Assembly (NCBI RefSeq): GCF_932294415.1 | Contig: NC_065542.1 | Span: 48,139,942-48,203,941, forward strand | Reading direction: 5' to 3' | DNA: 64,000 nucleotides | Source: Quercus robur | Lineage: Eukaryota > Streptophyta > Magnoliopsida > Fagales > Fagaceae | Shown: positions 33,831-46,546 of the stretch, piece after piece | Position numbering within the stretch: position 1 is the first letter of the stretch | How the letters are laid out: each line of letters begins with the position of its first letter | Made by a program: the position numbers and the translations under genes | Notes under the pieces: model-generated | Database searches by the model: none | The model's input: only the letters and a program-made list of their open reading frames with translations | What the model was told of the DNA's origin: nothing

Positions 33831-34925
33831 ACTCTTGGTCAACCAAAACACTATTACAAAAACTTTGAGATTTGCTTCAAGATTTGGTTGTCCCCAGATG
33901 AGTTTAGGGTGATTTTGAATGTAGAAACTACTAGGTAAGCCTGGTCTATCCTAGAAACTACTCATGAAGACACTAAAACAGTCAAAAAACCCCGAACTCC
34001 ACATGTTAACCACCAAGTTTGAAGCAGTGAACTCAAAGTTCAATCTAAGTGAAAAAATCAATGAACCTAAGATAGTTAGGAAAGTCTTGAGAACTTTGCT
34101 TGAGAGGTCCCCTTCTAAGGTTATTTCCGTAAAAGAGAGCAAAGACTTATATCTCTTAAGATAGAAGAACTTGTAGGGTCTTTGCAAACCAATGAACTCA
34201 CCCATGCCCACAGTTAGAAATATAAGAATATAGTCCTAAAAGCTGTTAAAGAAGAAGACTCCTACTCATCCAATGATGATGACGTTGAGGAAAACCTAGC
34301 TCTTTTAGGAAAGAACTTAAAAAAATTTCTGAAGTTAAAGAAGAATCAAAGGTGATCTAAGGAACTAATGGGTAAATAGTTTAGGAAAGAGTCCAGTGGG
34401 AGTTCTAGAGTAAAGAAAGACTAAATAAAAGACTATGAAAGAGTTGTAATCTCAAGTTTTAAAGTGCTTTGAGTGCAATGTCAATAGACACATCCGTAAA
34501 AAAGTGACCAAATTATATCAAGTCCAAACGTAAAGCTATGAATGCTACTTTGAGTAACACTAAGAGTTCTAGTTCTGAGGACAAAAGTGATAGAGAAGAA
34601 AACTTCATAGCTTCTACTGCTATAGCTGAAGTTGTTGGTGGGAATTATGGAGAACCCTCTGATTTAGATGATAAGGAAGACATATAGTTTAAGGCTAGTG
34701 AGGGATCGGAAGATGAATCCAAAGGTAAGAAGGATCTTCAAACGGCTTACAATGAGCTGATGAGGATTGTTCTTATTATGCTAAGGCAGCTAAGGTAGCC
34801 CTTAAGAAGTTAAGAAGTTAAATAAGTCTGAAACTGAGAACGCAGTTGTTGTGGATCAATTAAAAGTGGCGAGGAAGGGAATAAAGAAGCAAAAGACTGA
34901 TCTTGCTAGTTCTGTTGACAAATTC

Positions 34926-36084
34926 ATAAAATAAAATAAAAAAATAAAAAAATTGTAATCATAGTTAAATTTTCACAACGAAATTCTCTATGCAACTCAA
35001 GGAAAAAAAAGTGTTTTGCTGCACTAATTACTTTTACAGATTGACAAGTACAGATTAGGCATAAGTTGATGAGTTTATCCTTGTGTCTTCTGCTAAAGCT
35101 ATTAAAAGTTTTTAAACACATTAGATTGCTAATTAGCCAATCATAAATCTTCGAATTTTTCAAGATTGTTTCAGTTTGGTGGCATTTCTTGGCTCTCTCT
35201 ATCTGGAAAACCTAGTTTTGAATCCCCCTCCCCTACTTATTGTAAGAAGAAATCCTTGATTTATTTATTTATTTATTAGATCTGGATCCATTTGGATTGA
35301 ATTTATTGTTGCTGAAACTGAAAACTGAAAACACTGTAACAAAATAATTTTTAAATGTGTAAATAGTAACGTGAGACCCATTTTTAATATTTTTTTCTGA
35401 ATAAAGTGGCTGTGGGTCCCATGAACAGTATATAAACAGTACTGCTACAGTGTATGAACAATACTGTTACAGTGTTAATTGTCCCCTGCCTTTCTGCAAA
35501 ACGCGTGAAATGATGAAAAAAAAAGAAGAAAAAAAAAGGGAGGAACACAGACACAGACGTAGCTTTCAGCCCAATCCAAACGGCACCCTGATAACATATG
35601 ACATTTGCTTCATAATGATTGCTCATTATTATTAGACTAAAACACTATGAATTTATTTTTGGTGTTGGTGGAATTTGAACCCAACCACCCTAGGCACTTG
35701 TTTGATGGCAAGAAATTTTACTAGTTTTTCTTTGAGATGATAGACTTTACTGGTTAGCTAATTGAAACATGCAAGAATCTTTGAATTTTGATAATGCTCT
35801 TTTTGATGGCAGCCAGCTTCTTCACAGCATAGCCAACTTAAGACTGTATCATAACGTTCAAAAAAGTCTTTATTATGAAGCAACTATAACAAAACAAAAA
35901 CAAAAAAAACAAAGAGGGGCCATCTTCTGGAAGAAAATGTCTTATTATCTCCACTAGTGAGCAAATAAGTCAACAATGTCTGCTTTGGTGTCCCCATGCA
36001 TCCACTTGCCAAGTCCACTCCTCAGCCTAATAAAAAGGGCCTTATGAAATGAATCTTGGTGTGAGCTTGCTACAAAGGAGAAGT
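34926..36084 (+). promoter_or_regulatory. Upstream region of DUF26 gene I3
   Basis: Holds a tRNA-derived SINE-like block (about 35165-35255), a MITE (35284-35588), and a TATA-like cctaataaaaagg shortly before the leader. The leader keeps the ATGAATCTTGGTGTGAGC upstream in-frame start seen before I1 and I5. Confidence 0.5.
35284..35588. mobile_element. Tourist-like MITE upstream of I3
   Basis: Imperfect inverted ends: GGATCCATTTGGATTG on the left, CAATCCAAACGGCACCC on the right. The interior shares tgctgaaactgaaaac and cgtgagaccc words with the MITE at 15734-15937. The sister unit I5 (near 55510-55530) reads across without it. The target duplication is not clear. Confidence 0.55.
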
Positions 36085-36852
36085 ATGACTTTCAATTACA
36101 AAATTCTTCTCTTACTAGCTCTATGCATTTGTAATGCTGAATCTGCAGATCCCTTGGGGCAGTTTTGCAATACAGACACTAATATTGGTAGCCAAATATC
36201 AGCTAATATTGATCGCTTATTAGCTGAATTGGTTTCCAAAACCCCCTCCAATGGTTTTATTGCTACTTCATATGGTAAAAACCAATATCAAGTTTTTGGC
36301 CTGGCTCAATGTAGAGGGGATGTGAGCAGAACAGACTGCTCAAGTTGCATCCAAGATGCAGCAAAGCAAATCCGCCAACGTTGTCCCAACCAAGCCGATG
36401 CAAGAATTTGGTATGACTATTGCTTTTTACGTTATAACACTAAAAGCTTCATTGGAGAAATTGATACATATAATGGTATATTATATGGGAATGTGGAAAA
36501 TGTAACTGATCCTGATACTTTTAACAAAGAACTAGGAACTCTGTTTGATCAGATTAGAGCACAAGCTATTGAGACTAGGAATGAAGGGCTTGGGAAAGGT
36601 AAGACCAAGTTGTCAACATTTGTGACACTGTATGCATTGGTGCAATGCACAAGAGACCTGGCTCTGGTAGATTGTGCACAGTGTTTGGCCATTGCTGCGG
36701 GAAATTTTGAAAAATTTTGCAAAGACCGGAAAGGATGCAGAGTTCTATATAGCAGTTGTTATGTTCGATATGAGCTCTATCCATTTTTCTTTCCTCTTGA
36801 TTCAAAGCCAAACGATACTCTGGCTGATACTGTTATGGCCATACTACCATAG
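36085..36852 (+). CDS. Cysteine-rich repeat secretory protein (DUF26/Gnk2), type I copy I3
   Basis: Single exon, 255 residues. Signal peptide about residues 1-21 (MTFNYKILLLLALCICNAES), first DUF26 domain with C76-X8-C85-X2-C88 (CRGDVSRTDCSSC) and further cysteines at 28, 100 and 113, second domain with C188-X8-C197-X2-C200 (CTRDLALVDCAQC) and cysteines at 212, 218 and 225. Possible N-glycosylation sites are N139 (NVT) and N243 (NDT). No membrane anchor or kinase is present. The protein is very close to I1, differing in the loop after the first cysteine and at scattered positions, so both derive from one recent duplication. By family it is an apoplastic protein, possibly carbohydrate-binding or antifungal; this is not shown by sequence. 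The inner ATG is preferred over the one at 36049 because type II genes share only the inner one. Confidence 0.93.
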   Translation: MTFNYKILLLLALCICNAESADPLGQFCNTDTNIGSQISANIDRLLAELVSKTPSNGFIATSYGKNQYQVFGLAQCRGDVSRTDCSSCIQDAAKQIRQRCPNQADARIWYDYCFLRYNTKSFIGEIDTYNGILYGNVENVTDPDTFNKELGTLFDQIRAQAIETRNEGLGKGKTKLSTFVTLYALVQCTRDLALVDCAQCLAIAAGNFEKFCKDRKGCRVLYSSCYVRYELYPFFFPLDSKPNDTLADTVMAILP

Positions 36853-39158
36853 TCCTATGCCAAATCAGCCCTTGTTAAGGAAATAAGGATGTTGCAATAA
36901 CTCCTTGAAAGTTCCATTTGAATAAGTATTGCTATTTGTGACATTTACATGTTTGAATTGAAGCCACAGGCATGAGGGCTTCACGTTAAGTGGCACTTCC
37001 TTTTGTTTCCAACGAGCCAAGGTCTTTTGTTAAATATTTTTATGTTCTAATTCCAAGTATTTGTGTTTACTTCTTTTCTTAAAAGTGAATGCATCTAAAA
37101 AGCCGATTGATTGCAATAAAAAACTCAACCTTACTTGCTGCCTCCATGCACTTGTTAATCAATTCTAGTATTACTCAAATATATTAGATTCTCCAACTAT
37201 ACTAGAAGATTCTTTCTTATTTTGATAGATATCCATTCATTAAATATTAAGGTCACCTATTGTCATAGACTCATAATAGACTTCTTTAGTCTTCTCCATC
37301 TTTTTTTGTATTTTGTCTTGATGCATCTTCTTTTCTTAGGAAAATACTTGGGTACTCTCGGACGCTCTATTTGCTTTAATGGAAAATCTTGTATATAGAT
37401 AGTTGTCTATGTTTTTCAGTATTTGGTAACATTAGAAAAAATGAATCAAAGGAAAATTATCTTTGGTCAACATAAAAGTATGACTTATTTTTTTTTTTTT
37501 TTTAAATTTATTAAATTTTTTTGGGAAAACAACTTTATTTCACAGTAAGCTAAATAAGAGTAGTCAGGAGATTGTTTTTTAACTCATTTAAGATTGCTAC
37601 CAAATATAGGAAAATGATATAGATTTATAGAAAATATTTTTTGGAAATTGACTCATTTTTTAGAAAACATTATTTCTGAAACAAACAGAGCGGGAGTATA
37701 GTGAAATAATGCTCCATCCTCTCATATTCATGATAGACCATACCATAAATCTAATGAGTGGACTCCACCATGAATATGAGAGGAGAGAACATCATTCACC
37801 ATGCTTTGAAAATACCTAAAAATGACTCATTTTCCCTATACTAGAGAAGCCATTCATTTGAAAAGAGCTACAAATGCAATAATATTACTTCCTTCCATGT
37901 GATCTTAAATTTCCTCTTTGGGGGTTGTAATTGGTATCAAAGTCTCTTACCTACTTATCTAATGAATAAAAATGTACTACTATGTTTTAGTGTTTGTAAA
38001 GTAAGTTTGTAAGTGTGAATTAGTCTATCTACTATCTTTTAGTGTTTGTAAGGTAAGCTTGTATTATATTTGTACATATAAATATTTCATTTTTTACTAA
38101 ATCTTATATACTGTTGAATATTAATACTGTGTGTTGTTTCATTTTTAATGTACTATACCTAATGTTTACCCATCCCAATAATTACTTGAATTTAGCCTAA
38201 AGTTAGGACTTAAGGAGAGCAACTTATAAGTGCTTGATGATTGGAAGTTGAAGGTTGGCAAGCTCTACACTAGAAACTTTGTGCATGCCTCAAGTACTTC
38301 TTCCTAGACCTAGTAAACGGGTTGGATCGATTTGGTTCAGGTGAGAGACTGGTTGTAAAACCTATGGCCCTTATGCAGTCTTTTTAGGGTGGGTCAAACT
38401 CATAATTTTTTTTTTCACATGCAAACAACAATAATATAAAATAAAAATGAAACATAATAATAATATGTTTTGATTTTCTAAATACAACTAAGAGAACTAA
38501 TAAGCAAAAATGCTAAAAAAATAAAAGTTAAACACATCAATTCTTCAGTTTACATAACCGAAGGTTCATTAAACAGTCTTCAAGCATCGATCTTGTTAAG
38601 AAAAAAAAATCTATAAGTGTCTATAAGAAGAAAAGAACTAATAAAAGAAAAGCAATAGAAAAAAGAAGTGGTAAAAGTGTGAAACATTTTTACAAAGAGT
38701 TAGATATCAAAAACAAGCAAAAAAGCGCAAAATAAATTCTGGGTAAACTTGTGTGACCCGTGGGTGACCTAACCTAACTCATCATTTCAACGGGTTTAGC
38801 TTCAAGTTGACACATTTTTCACAGGGCAAAATTATCTCCATCCATACCTATATATTTTTTTACTTGACTTCATTTCTGCGGGTTAGCATCAGGTTGACCC
38901 GTTTTTTCACGGGTAAAAAAATATCTTTATCCATACCCATATTTTTCCTTTGAGTTTAAATATGTTATCAAGTTCGGGTCCAATTTTGCTCCATCTATGT
39001 CCTAAAGTGTTATCCTAGATAGTCTTATCCCCACTTTATTTATTTATTTATTTAATTTTTTGAGAAACAAACACGCACACAAGGGAGAGGGGAAGGAAAT
39101 AAAACTCACTTGCTTTATTTCAAATGTTTTGTTTTGAAGATTGATGCTATTATGGTTT

Positions 39159-40265
39159 TGAAAGTTTAATTAGTGTGTAAAACACTAGTAAATGTTTAGA
39201 CTTCCAATTTCAAATTAACCAACACAAGCTTATATTCAAACAATATATGTGCGGAAAATGAAATATAAACAATACCCAATTTGGCAAAACTACTTTAACA
39301 CATAATTAATCACAAACACAGCATCAATTAATGGTTAAAGAGTAAGGAAAGAGAAATGCAAACACAAGGATAACACAGGCACGTGTTATCGAAGAGGAAA
39401 TCGAAGAACTCGGCGAAAAACCTCTCCACCGTCCTCCAAGCGGTAAAATGATCCACTAAAAAATAAAGTTGGGATACATGAATAGCAATAGACTCTCTAA
39501 GCCTAATCTACCCAATGCATCTAAGCTCTCTAAGTTTCTTGCTCCAACAAGGTTAAGCCTAACCGTGTCTTCTTCAGCTTTCCGATTCCCGCAATAAGCT
39601 CCATATTGCATCCGCCATCCTTGGCATCTTCCAATGCTTCCTAAGCTCCAAAAACACTTTCAACACTCTAAATGGGTGTGTGTTGTGTTTGGGTACAAAT
39701 ATCTTCTCAATGGGTATAACAATGGGAAAGGGAATGAGAAGAGACTACAAAGAGTTCTCTCTAAGAATGAGTAGCTCTCTCTCTAATAAGGTGGTTGTGT
39801 TGTAGAAACCTTTTTTTAGGGTTTTTCTCTCAATAGGCTCCTTGCCATTTCTGTGGATAATAAGGGTATATATAGTATAGGTGATGGAAAAATAGGTCAC
39901 ACTTAAAAATCCTCAAACTAGTGTTTTTCGTGGGTCACTGGTGGGTTGACTGAGTCGCAAAAAATAGCTGGCATAGCTATCACATGACTCTTCAACTTCC
40001 ATAGCTGGCACTTGACACTTCAGCTTCTGGCATGTGCTCCTCATGTGACTTTTAGCTATCTTGATCAAACTTCCACCACTTAATACTAAATCCATTACAA
40101 ATAAATCCCACAAAAATACAAGGAAATAAATTTATGCAATTTCAACAATTTTTCTCATGGAATAAGCCAAATTAGCCAATACTAATCAATATATTACTAA
40201 AAGCTGAAGCGTAGCGTTTAATGCTGCTGCGCTCACGTTGAGCCACGTCAACGTCCACGTCATCA

Positions 40266-40301
<36 letters not shown>

Positions 40302-40581
40302 CATTTTCTTATAATTATTTATAATTTTTTTTATTTCATATTTACACTTCTCCAACCTTTCTTCTTCCCTTACCTTTTCATCTCCCCACTACTTCTCTAA
40401 CCTTTCTCCTTCTCTCATTCTCTCACCTTCTCATCTCCCCACTACTCTTTACATTAATATCATTCTTCATCTTTCCCTTCATCTTCCTCTATTTTTGTCT
40501 CTTCTTATTCACACTTTCTTACTATAAATTTGTCACTATCTCATTCATTCCATGCATAATTTTTCCTTACAAAAAAAAGGT

Positions 40582-40632
<51 letters not shown>

Positions 40633-41659
40633 ATTTTTGAGTGGATTTTTATTTTTTATTTTTCTTGCATCTTCGTTTTAGGTTGATAATTTTTTATATT
40701 CTTTAATCTACTTTAGGTTAATGCGATTCAGTTCTCTCTCTCACTCTCTCTCTCTTAGATTGTCAAATGTTATCCTATTGCATTATAAAGGATTAAATAT
40801 AAAAATATAATATTATTCTAATACATAGCATGATTTGGATAATTTAATTTGGTAGCTACTGTAATTTGATAGCATGATTTTTATAGTGCTCAATTTAGAT
40901 GTTAAACAATGGGACTTTAATCATTTTTGTTTATTTTTTAATCCTTTGTGGTAGACAAAGTACTCTATAATGCAATTTATTTAGAGAAAAGCAAAGGTTG
41001 GCTAAACAAAAGTTATTGGATGAGAGACAAATTTTATCTTTCGCAATTTTACTTTAATTATTATTATTATTATTTTATAACAATGCATATATAAAAATTT
41101 AATTCTTAGATTTTGCTAATAATTGATTATTTGATAATATGTTTTGGGTGGACGAAATTACAATTTCCGCAAAGAAAATAACCTTAGTAGATTATAAATA
41201 ACAATTATTTTCCTAATTGGTTCAATTAATCATAGTTAAGTTTTATTAATTTTTTTAGTTACTTTTTTCAGTGTTTTGGATTGTAGGCAGAAAAAATAAG
41301 TTTGAGAAAGTTTGTTTAAAACTAAAAGAATAATTTCTAAATTTTATTTTCTTTTTAATGATTCACAAAATGTTATAAATAACTTTTATTAAAAAATAAA
41401 TATTTTCGTTAAATTGCCTTTTGAATTTTTGAGAAAAATTGCATATTTTTTTTCATTTTAGTACGACAAAAATTATTAAATTTATGATTTATGATTTATG
41501 ATTGTTTCTATATTACATTTATGATTATTCTTATAATGAATAAAAATATAATTACAAAATACATTACTCTTTATTAAATTAGTTTAAATTGTATAAAAAA
41601 AAATTAATAAAACTACCATAAAAATTATTATCATGCGCAACGCGCAGGTTTGTGGCTAA

Positions 41660-41690
<31 letters not shown>

Positions 41691-43421
41691 CCGAAACCTT
41701 TGGAGTTCCCACAATTTTCCACGTCATCACTATTTTCTTTTTCTTTTTATTTTAGATTCTTTTTATTTTTGGTTTAATTTTCCACGTCATCACTATTTTC
41801 TTTTTCTTTTGGATTCTTTTTATTTTTGGTTTTATATCTTATCAAGTATTACAATAGTTTAGTTTAAATAAAATTCTATTAGATATATGTTTCAAAAGCT
41901 TGAAAATAGCCTTTGGAGCTCCCATAATTTTCAACGTCATCACTATTTTCTTTTTCTTTTTCTTTTTCTTTTAGATTCTTTTTATTTTTGGTTTTATATC
42001 TTATCAAGTATTACAATAGTTTAGTTTAAATAAAATTCTATTAGATATATGTTTCAAAAGCTTGAAAATTCTATTTCAACTAAAATTCTATAACAAAAAT
42101 TTTCACAAATATAAACTTCTGCCAAGGTCGAAACCCTTCATACTCACTCAAATTTTCACAAAGAAAACACACATATCAAATTGAAGCCATAGCAGGAAGC
42201 AAGTTGATTCTTCAACGAGAACAAATCCTGTAGTACAAAGGCCACCTAATTGCTTTTAGTTTTGAACTTGATTGTCTTATTAACAACAAAGTCTATGAAT
42301 TGCAGTGATGGACAGCCGTCCACAAATAACATCTACGCAAGGGCTTGATGTTCTTCTTAATTATCTCATATAATTCTAGGAATTATTTTATTTAATTTTT
42401 TTTTGGAATTAATATATTTAGATGGTTGGCATAGCAGACAACGTAAAAACAATTTTCTGTCATTTATATTGCCTTCTGCATAACCCTATATCAATGTTGA
42501 AATGTTGTGTTTTACAACCATCTAATCTTAGTAACCAAACCCTGCACCTATGATTGTTTATGATTATTTTTGTTCATTGTTTGTAGTTTAAACCCATTAA
42601 AACTTATTGGCTGATGGTATTTCATGGTTTTTTTTTACCTTTACCTTTACTTTCAAGGTTGCTAGGAACACAACCTAACATGTGATTTTTTTTCATTGTT
42701 TAAAGTTTAGACCCATTAAAATTTAAAACTAATTACTTTATAGGTTCATGTACTTTTTTCTTCTTATTTTTCTCTTTTGAATAGTCATATATTTTGTGTT
42801 AGTTTTTGCAATATTTGAACATGTTTAGCAGATTTCAACAACTATACCATGTATTGTTCTTTTGAAGGTAATCAATTTTTCTTTTATATTTCTCTATTAT
42901 AAAATCATATATATATAGTTTTGTTTCAATAATTTATAGGATGTAAATCTTATGATTCCTTAATATTTTTTGGCCTTTTGGAAGTTTTAACATCTGACTT
43001 TTTGAGTTATATTTTTCTAATATCCAAAACTATCTGGAAAATTTCAATAATTATAACCATGAATTATTATTTTGAGTGTAACAAATTTTTCTCTTATATT
43101 TCTCTGTTGTGTAGTCACACACACACATATATTTTTATAATTTTTAAGCTCTTAATCTTTTGATTCTTTTCAATAGTTATAAGTTTATAGTCATGAACTA
43201 TTCTTTAATATTTTTCGTAAGTCATTGCACGTTCAAACAATGACTTCTTTATCAAATTGTAACACAAATTGAAGTTATACAAGAGCAATTCATGCAATAA
43301 TATAGTTTCTTAATCAATTTAAAATTTTATAAAATCAATTTAGTTTACCACATAAATAGGTAGGTTCCCGTGCATAGCACGGGTTGGCGACTAGTGTTAT
43401 GATAAAAATCATAACTTAACA
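39159..43421 (-). mobile_element. Solo LTR (probably Copia) holding a nested Helitron, fossil
   Basis: This is the sister of the solo LTR at 21159-22174, with the same flanks (ggttt before, agttt after). Without the Helitron it is about 1,054 bases. It contains no coding domain. Sharing the insertion site with T1 shows the LTR entered before T1 and T3 separated. Confidence 0.75.
40186..43394 (+). mobile_element. Composite non-autonomous Helitron, copy 1
   Basis: Starts TCAATATATTACTAAAAGC and ends TTGGCGACTAG, with a 7-base-pair hairpin (43367-43383, CCCGTGC-ATA-GCACGGG) 11 bases from the CTAG end. It sits between A and T; the sister LTR in T1 (22148-22150) reads actaatgttatg without it. It is two Helitrons joined tail to head. 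The first part (40186-41659) has its own hairpin (41634-41646) and CTAA end; the second (41660-43394) starts TCTATATAT and contains the phrase ccgaaacctttggagttccc. Microsatellites (CT, CA) lie at about 40583-40631 and a T-run at 40268-40301. About 81 bases are directly repeated (41826-41905 and 41989-42068). No Rep/helicase frame, so it depended on an autonomous partner. Confidence 0.9.
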
Positions 43422-45240
43422 AGTTTGTTTGGAGATAGAATTTTCTAATTCCTATTTGGGGTATTACAATTTCTATGTACGTGAATCCTTCGTTCAAGTT
43501 GAGCAATTTTCCCTTTCTCTTATAGCAAAAGCTTGGGTGTATCAATTTGATTCCGGACCCCTCCTCTAAAGCTAAGAACGAGCTTTTCTAAGAGAAACCA
43601 TATGTCATATGTGCAATGGAAGTTAATTTGAGATGAGTAGTTTTTGAAGGATACTTAATAGGTGTTAGGCAAATTTTCTTTTGTTCATAGGGAATTGGAA
43701 TGAGCTAGAACACTGCGAGATAGGGCTTGAATTGTACCTGGTTTGGGCCATCCATATCTCAACATTGCCCTCTGCTCTAACTAGAGTTGGGCTTGGGCCC
43801 ACGCCTTAATGTATCCCTTTCCTTTTGTAGAATAAACTTAATGATTATTCAAAAAAAAAAAAAAAATCTACTCATAGCAAAAAGAATATAGGTTGACACA
43901 TTCAATGATGAAAAATTCTTAGGTAATCTTGGAGTATAGTGAAATAGACCCTACCGTGAATGTGAGAGGAGGAAACACCATTTTTTGTGCTCCGGGAGTA
44001 CCTAAGAATTACTCTTCAATGAGTTTCATTTAAACATAGAATGGATTATGTGCTTCATCAATCTTTTCATTGACTTTACTTGTTTTTGCCAACTATCCTT
44101 AACTTTTCAAAATTAATATTTCATTTGTTCTTATAGAAAACGGACTTGTTTTCTCGTATTAGGTTGCATGCCGGAGAACAATTTAGAAAACATTTTTTAT
44201 TGTGTTGGATTGTATGAGAAAATCATTGATATTTCTTGTAATCCCAAATAACAATATGAATATTTAATTAACAAAAATAAACTCTAGATATTTGGGAGTC
44301 TCAAATGGGAAAACACATAACAAATTCTGGAATTTATACAAAAAAAAAGAGTGAAAAAGTGGTTGGTTTGAGCAAAACAGGTTTTTTTTTGGGGGGGGGG
44401 GGTGTGGGGGTGGAATCAATGGTCAATAAAATTATCAATCAATAATAGATCAATGGTCGGTTTGTGGAGAAAGAGAAAGGGGGCCAAGAGAGATTAAGAA
44501 AGGGTGCAATATTGTGCACATGCAAATCACTTTCAATGGTTGAGATTAAAAACACTTTTAATCTCAATCTTTAGAAGGATCTACATATATATAATGTGGC
44601 TCCAAGTAAATATTCTTGGCTACACTCCTAGTTAATGCTACCTTTTCATTTGCTTCATCACTCCGCAGAAATTTTTTCCTTGAAACTAGAGACATAGTCT
44701 AGTAAATACTCAAACGTCTTTCTTGGTTATCATTTTTGAGGTATATATGTAGTTGCTAGTTGGTTTCATGTGTCTCTATCCCCCTATGAAGTGGTTGACA
44801 GAAAATATGCTCAATTTGGCAAATGAACCCACTATGCTTTGTTTCCACCATATTATTGCCGACCCCTTCAATGTGGTTTGGAACATCTGACACATGATCT
44901 CATCAAGCACCATTTGAAAATGGGTCTTCGGTTTCGTCGATGGCTTTTAATTGGGGCATCTTGAATGTAAGATATCCCATGACTTCTTATGTAAAGGGAA
45001 GCAAGTAATGTTTATAGCTCTAAGTTGTTTTACATAGTTTTGTTTACATGCGGAAAAACAACTTTAAGTCACTATTACAGTTGCTTTTTCGTGTGTGTAT
45101 GTGTGCGTGCACACGCAACCAGTGTAAACTTAGAAATCATGACTTTAGATCATAATGTTAGTTGTTTTTTGTGTGTGTAAAACTGAGTAAAATAATGACT
45201 GTGCAACAAGTTTAACCCTAAGGTTAAAAGTAATGCATCA

Positions 45241-45803
45241 TAATAAAACTAGGCATTTGATAGTGGTGGCCCTTTGCATAGAAACTTGAAATAAGCTGAA
45301 AAAGGAGTACTTGTTTGATCTTGCCAATAATCTTTTGATATGGCCGGATCTAACAAAACAAAATGACAATGTTGTCCTCCAATTTTTTTAACAAGACAAA
45401 AAAGCTCTTTTTGCAATTTCCCTCCATTTCCTATTTCATCTCCCACCAATACTTATTTTACCAATATTTACTTTTTTTTTTCCTCCACTTTACCAATATC
45501 ATAGAAAAAACTAAAAGAAGAGTTCAATGTTCAACAAAAAGACAAGAAAGAAAGAAGAGTTCAATAAATGATCAAAGAATGTCTACAAGAATATAGTGTT
45601 CAAGAAATTATAAATAAAGTACATATATTTCTTTTGTTCTTAATTTATTTTTCAAATATATTGAAATATGATTTTAATATTTATTTATCATTTTTGTTAA
45701 ATTATTGTAGAATCAATGGATGAGAATTTTGTTGCAAGTGAGATTCATCAATTAGTTCCAATGAGTTGTTTTGACTTAAATGAATTACCTCAAGAAGGTA
45801 TAC
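45241..45803 (+). pseudogene. 5' fragment of the FAR1-like relic, second copy
   Basis: Collinear with 24040-24580: the same upstream region and the first exon-like piece with ATG at 45716 (MDENFVASEIHQLVPMSC) up to the gaaggtatac donor. It ends where an LTR-like block begins (45804). The rest of the gene is missing from this unit. Confidence 0.8.
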
Positions 45804-46543
45804 TGTTCATTTTTAGATCCCTTAAAACACAACTAGATTAACCTAGTTAATTAGCCAAGTGATTACTTAGTCAAATTATCAAATCTAGGTTAACACAAAT
45901 ATATCTTATCATTGTAAAGTGTGGAAAATAAAGAACGCAACAATATGCTAACCTAGGAAAACCAAACCGGTAAAAAACCTGGGGAGGATTTAACCTAACT
46001 ATACTCAAGGTAAAACGAATCCATTATGAAAGAATTGAAATTTACACAATAGCAACTTAGACCACTAACATCCTATTGCTACCTCGAGTATGAAACTTAT
46101 TACAACGACCACGTGACAGCTCCGAGTCTACGGACTACTTCTTTCTTGGATTCATAGGAAGCACAAGCGCTCTCGCTTGTATATCTTTAAGCTCTTGAAA
46201 CAACAACTGAATTAATCATCAAGTTCTTGACATAATCTTGATTCTTGATAACCCTAAGTGTATGTGAAGGCAAACACATCTAGATCTCACAAAAGATTCA
46301 CACACACAGCATAAAGAGCAACCTGTAAACGTGGCTAGGGTTTTTCCTTTTATACTTAAGACAAAACATAAAACCCTACACGTTAAACGAGCTTAGGCTG
46401 AGTTGGAAACTTCTGCAAAAAAACAATTTGCACGAGCTTCAATCAATCGAGTCTAATTTTCGATCGATTGAGCCAGGCAGATTTACACAGTAAATCCTAC
46501 AAAACACTCGATTCCAACTTTACATATTAACACACTTTGAGCA
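45804..46543 (-). mobile_element. LTR-like insertion, probably Copia, fossil
   Basis: The unit similarity to 24.5 kb stops at 45804 and tail-module similarity resumes after 46543. The segment begins TGTTCATT and ends GAGCA on the plus strand, so it is bounded by TG...CA. It includes acctggggaggatttaacc and atcgatcgattgagcc-like phrases familiar from plant LTRs. No matching target duplication is seen, and the right flank belongs to another part of the tail module, so rearrangement followed or accompanied insertion. Confidence 0.45.
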
Positions 46544-46546
46544 AGT

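Larger units (their letters stand above)
31129..34925 (+). mobile_element. Copia (SIRE-like) relic, unit 2: LTR start and gag, fossil
   Basis: The LTR begins TGTTAAGGATCGGATT at 31129, the same place relative to gene II2 as the LTR after II4 (49640). A MULE-type element (31398-33830) lies within it. Gag-derived sequence follows from about 33895 to 34925, matching unit 3. The element is broken in many places and lacks pol and a second LTR. Confidence 0.7.
36853..45240. repeat. Array tail module, copy T3, enlarged by a Helitron
   Basis: Nearly collinear with T1 (18.9-24.0 kb), with the same internal repeats, solo LTR, poly-A block (43670-43868), G-run (about 44390-44402), gypsy gag fragment (44610-44985) and TG-rich patch. 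The main difference is a 3,209-base Helitron within the LTR. No gene is intact in it. Confidence 0.85.

Noticed and set aside
40583-40631. CT/CA repeat as a regulatory GAGA-type element
   Set aside because: It is internal to a Helitron and varies in length between its two copies, as expected for a microsatellite.
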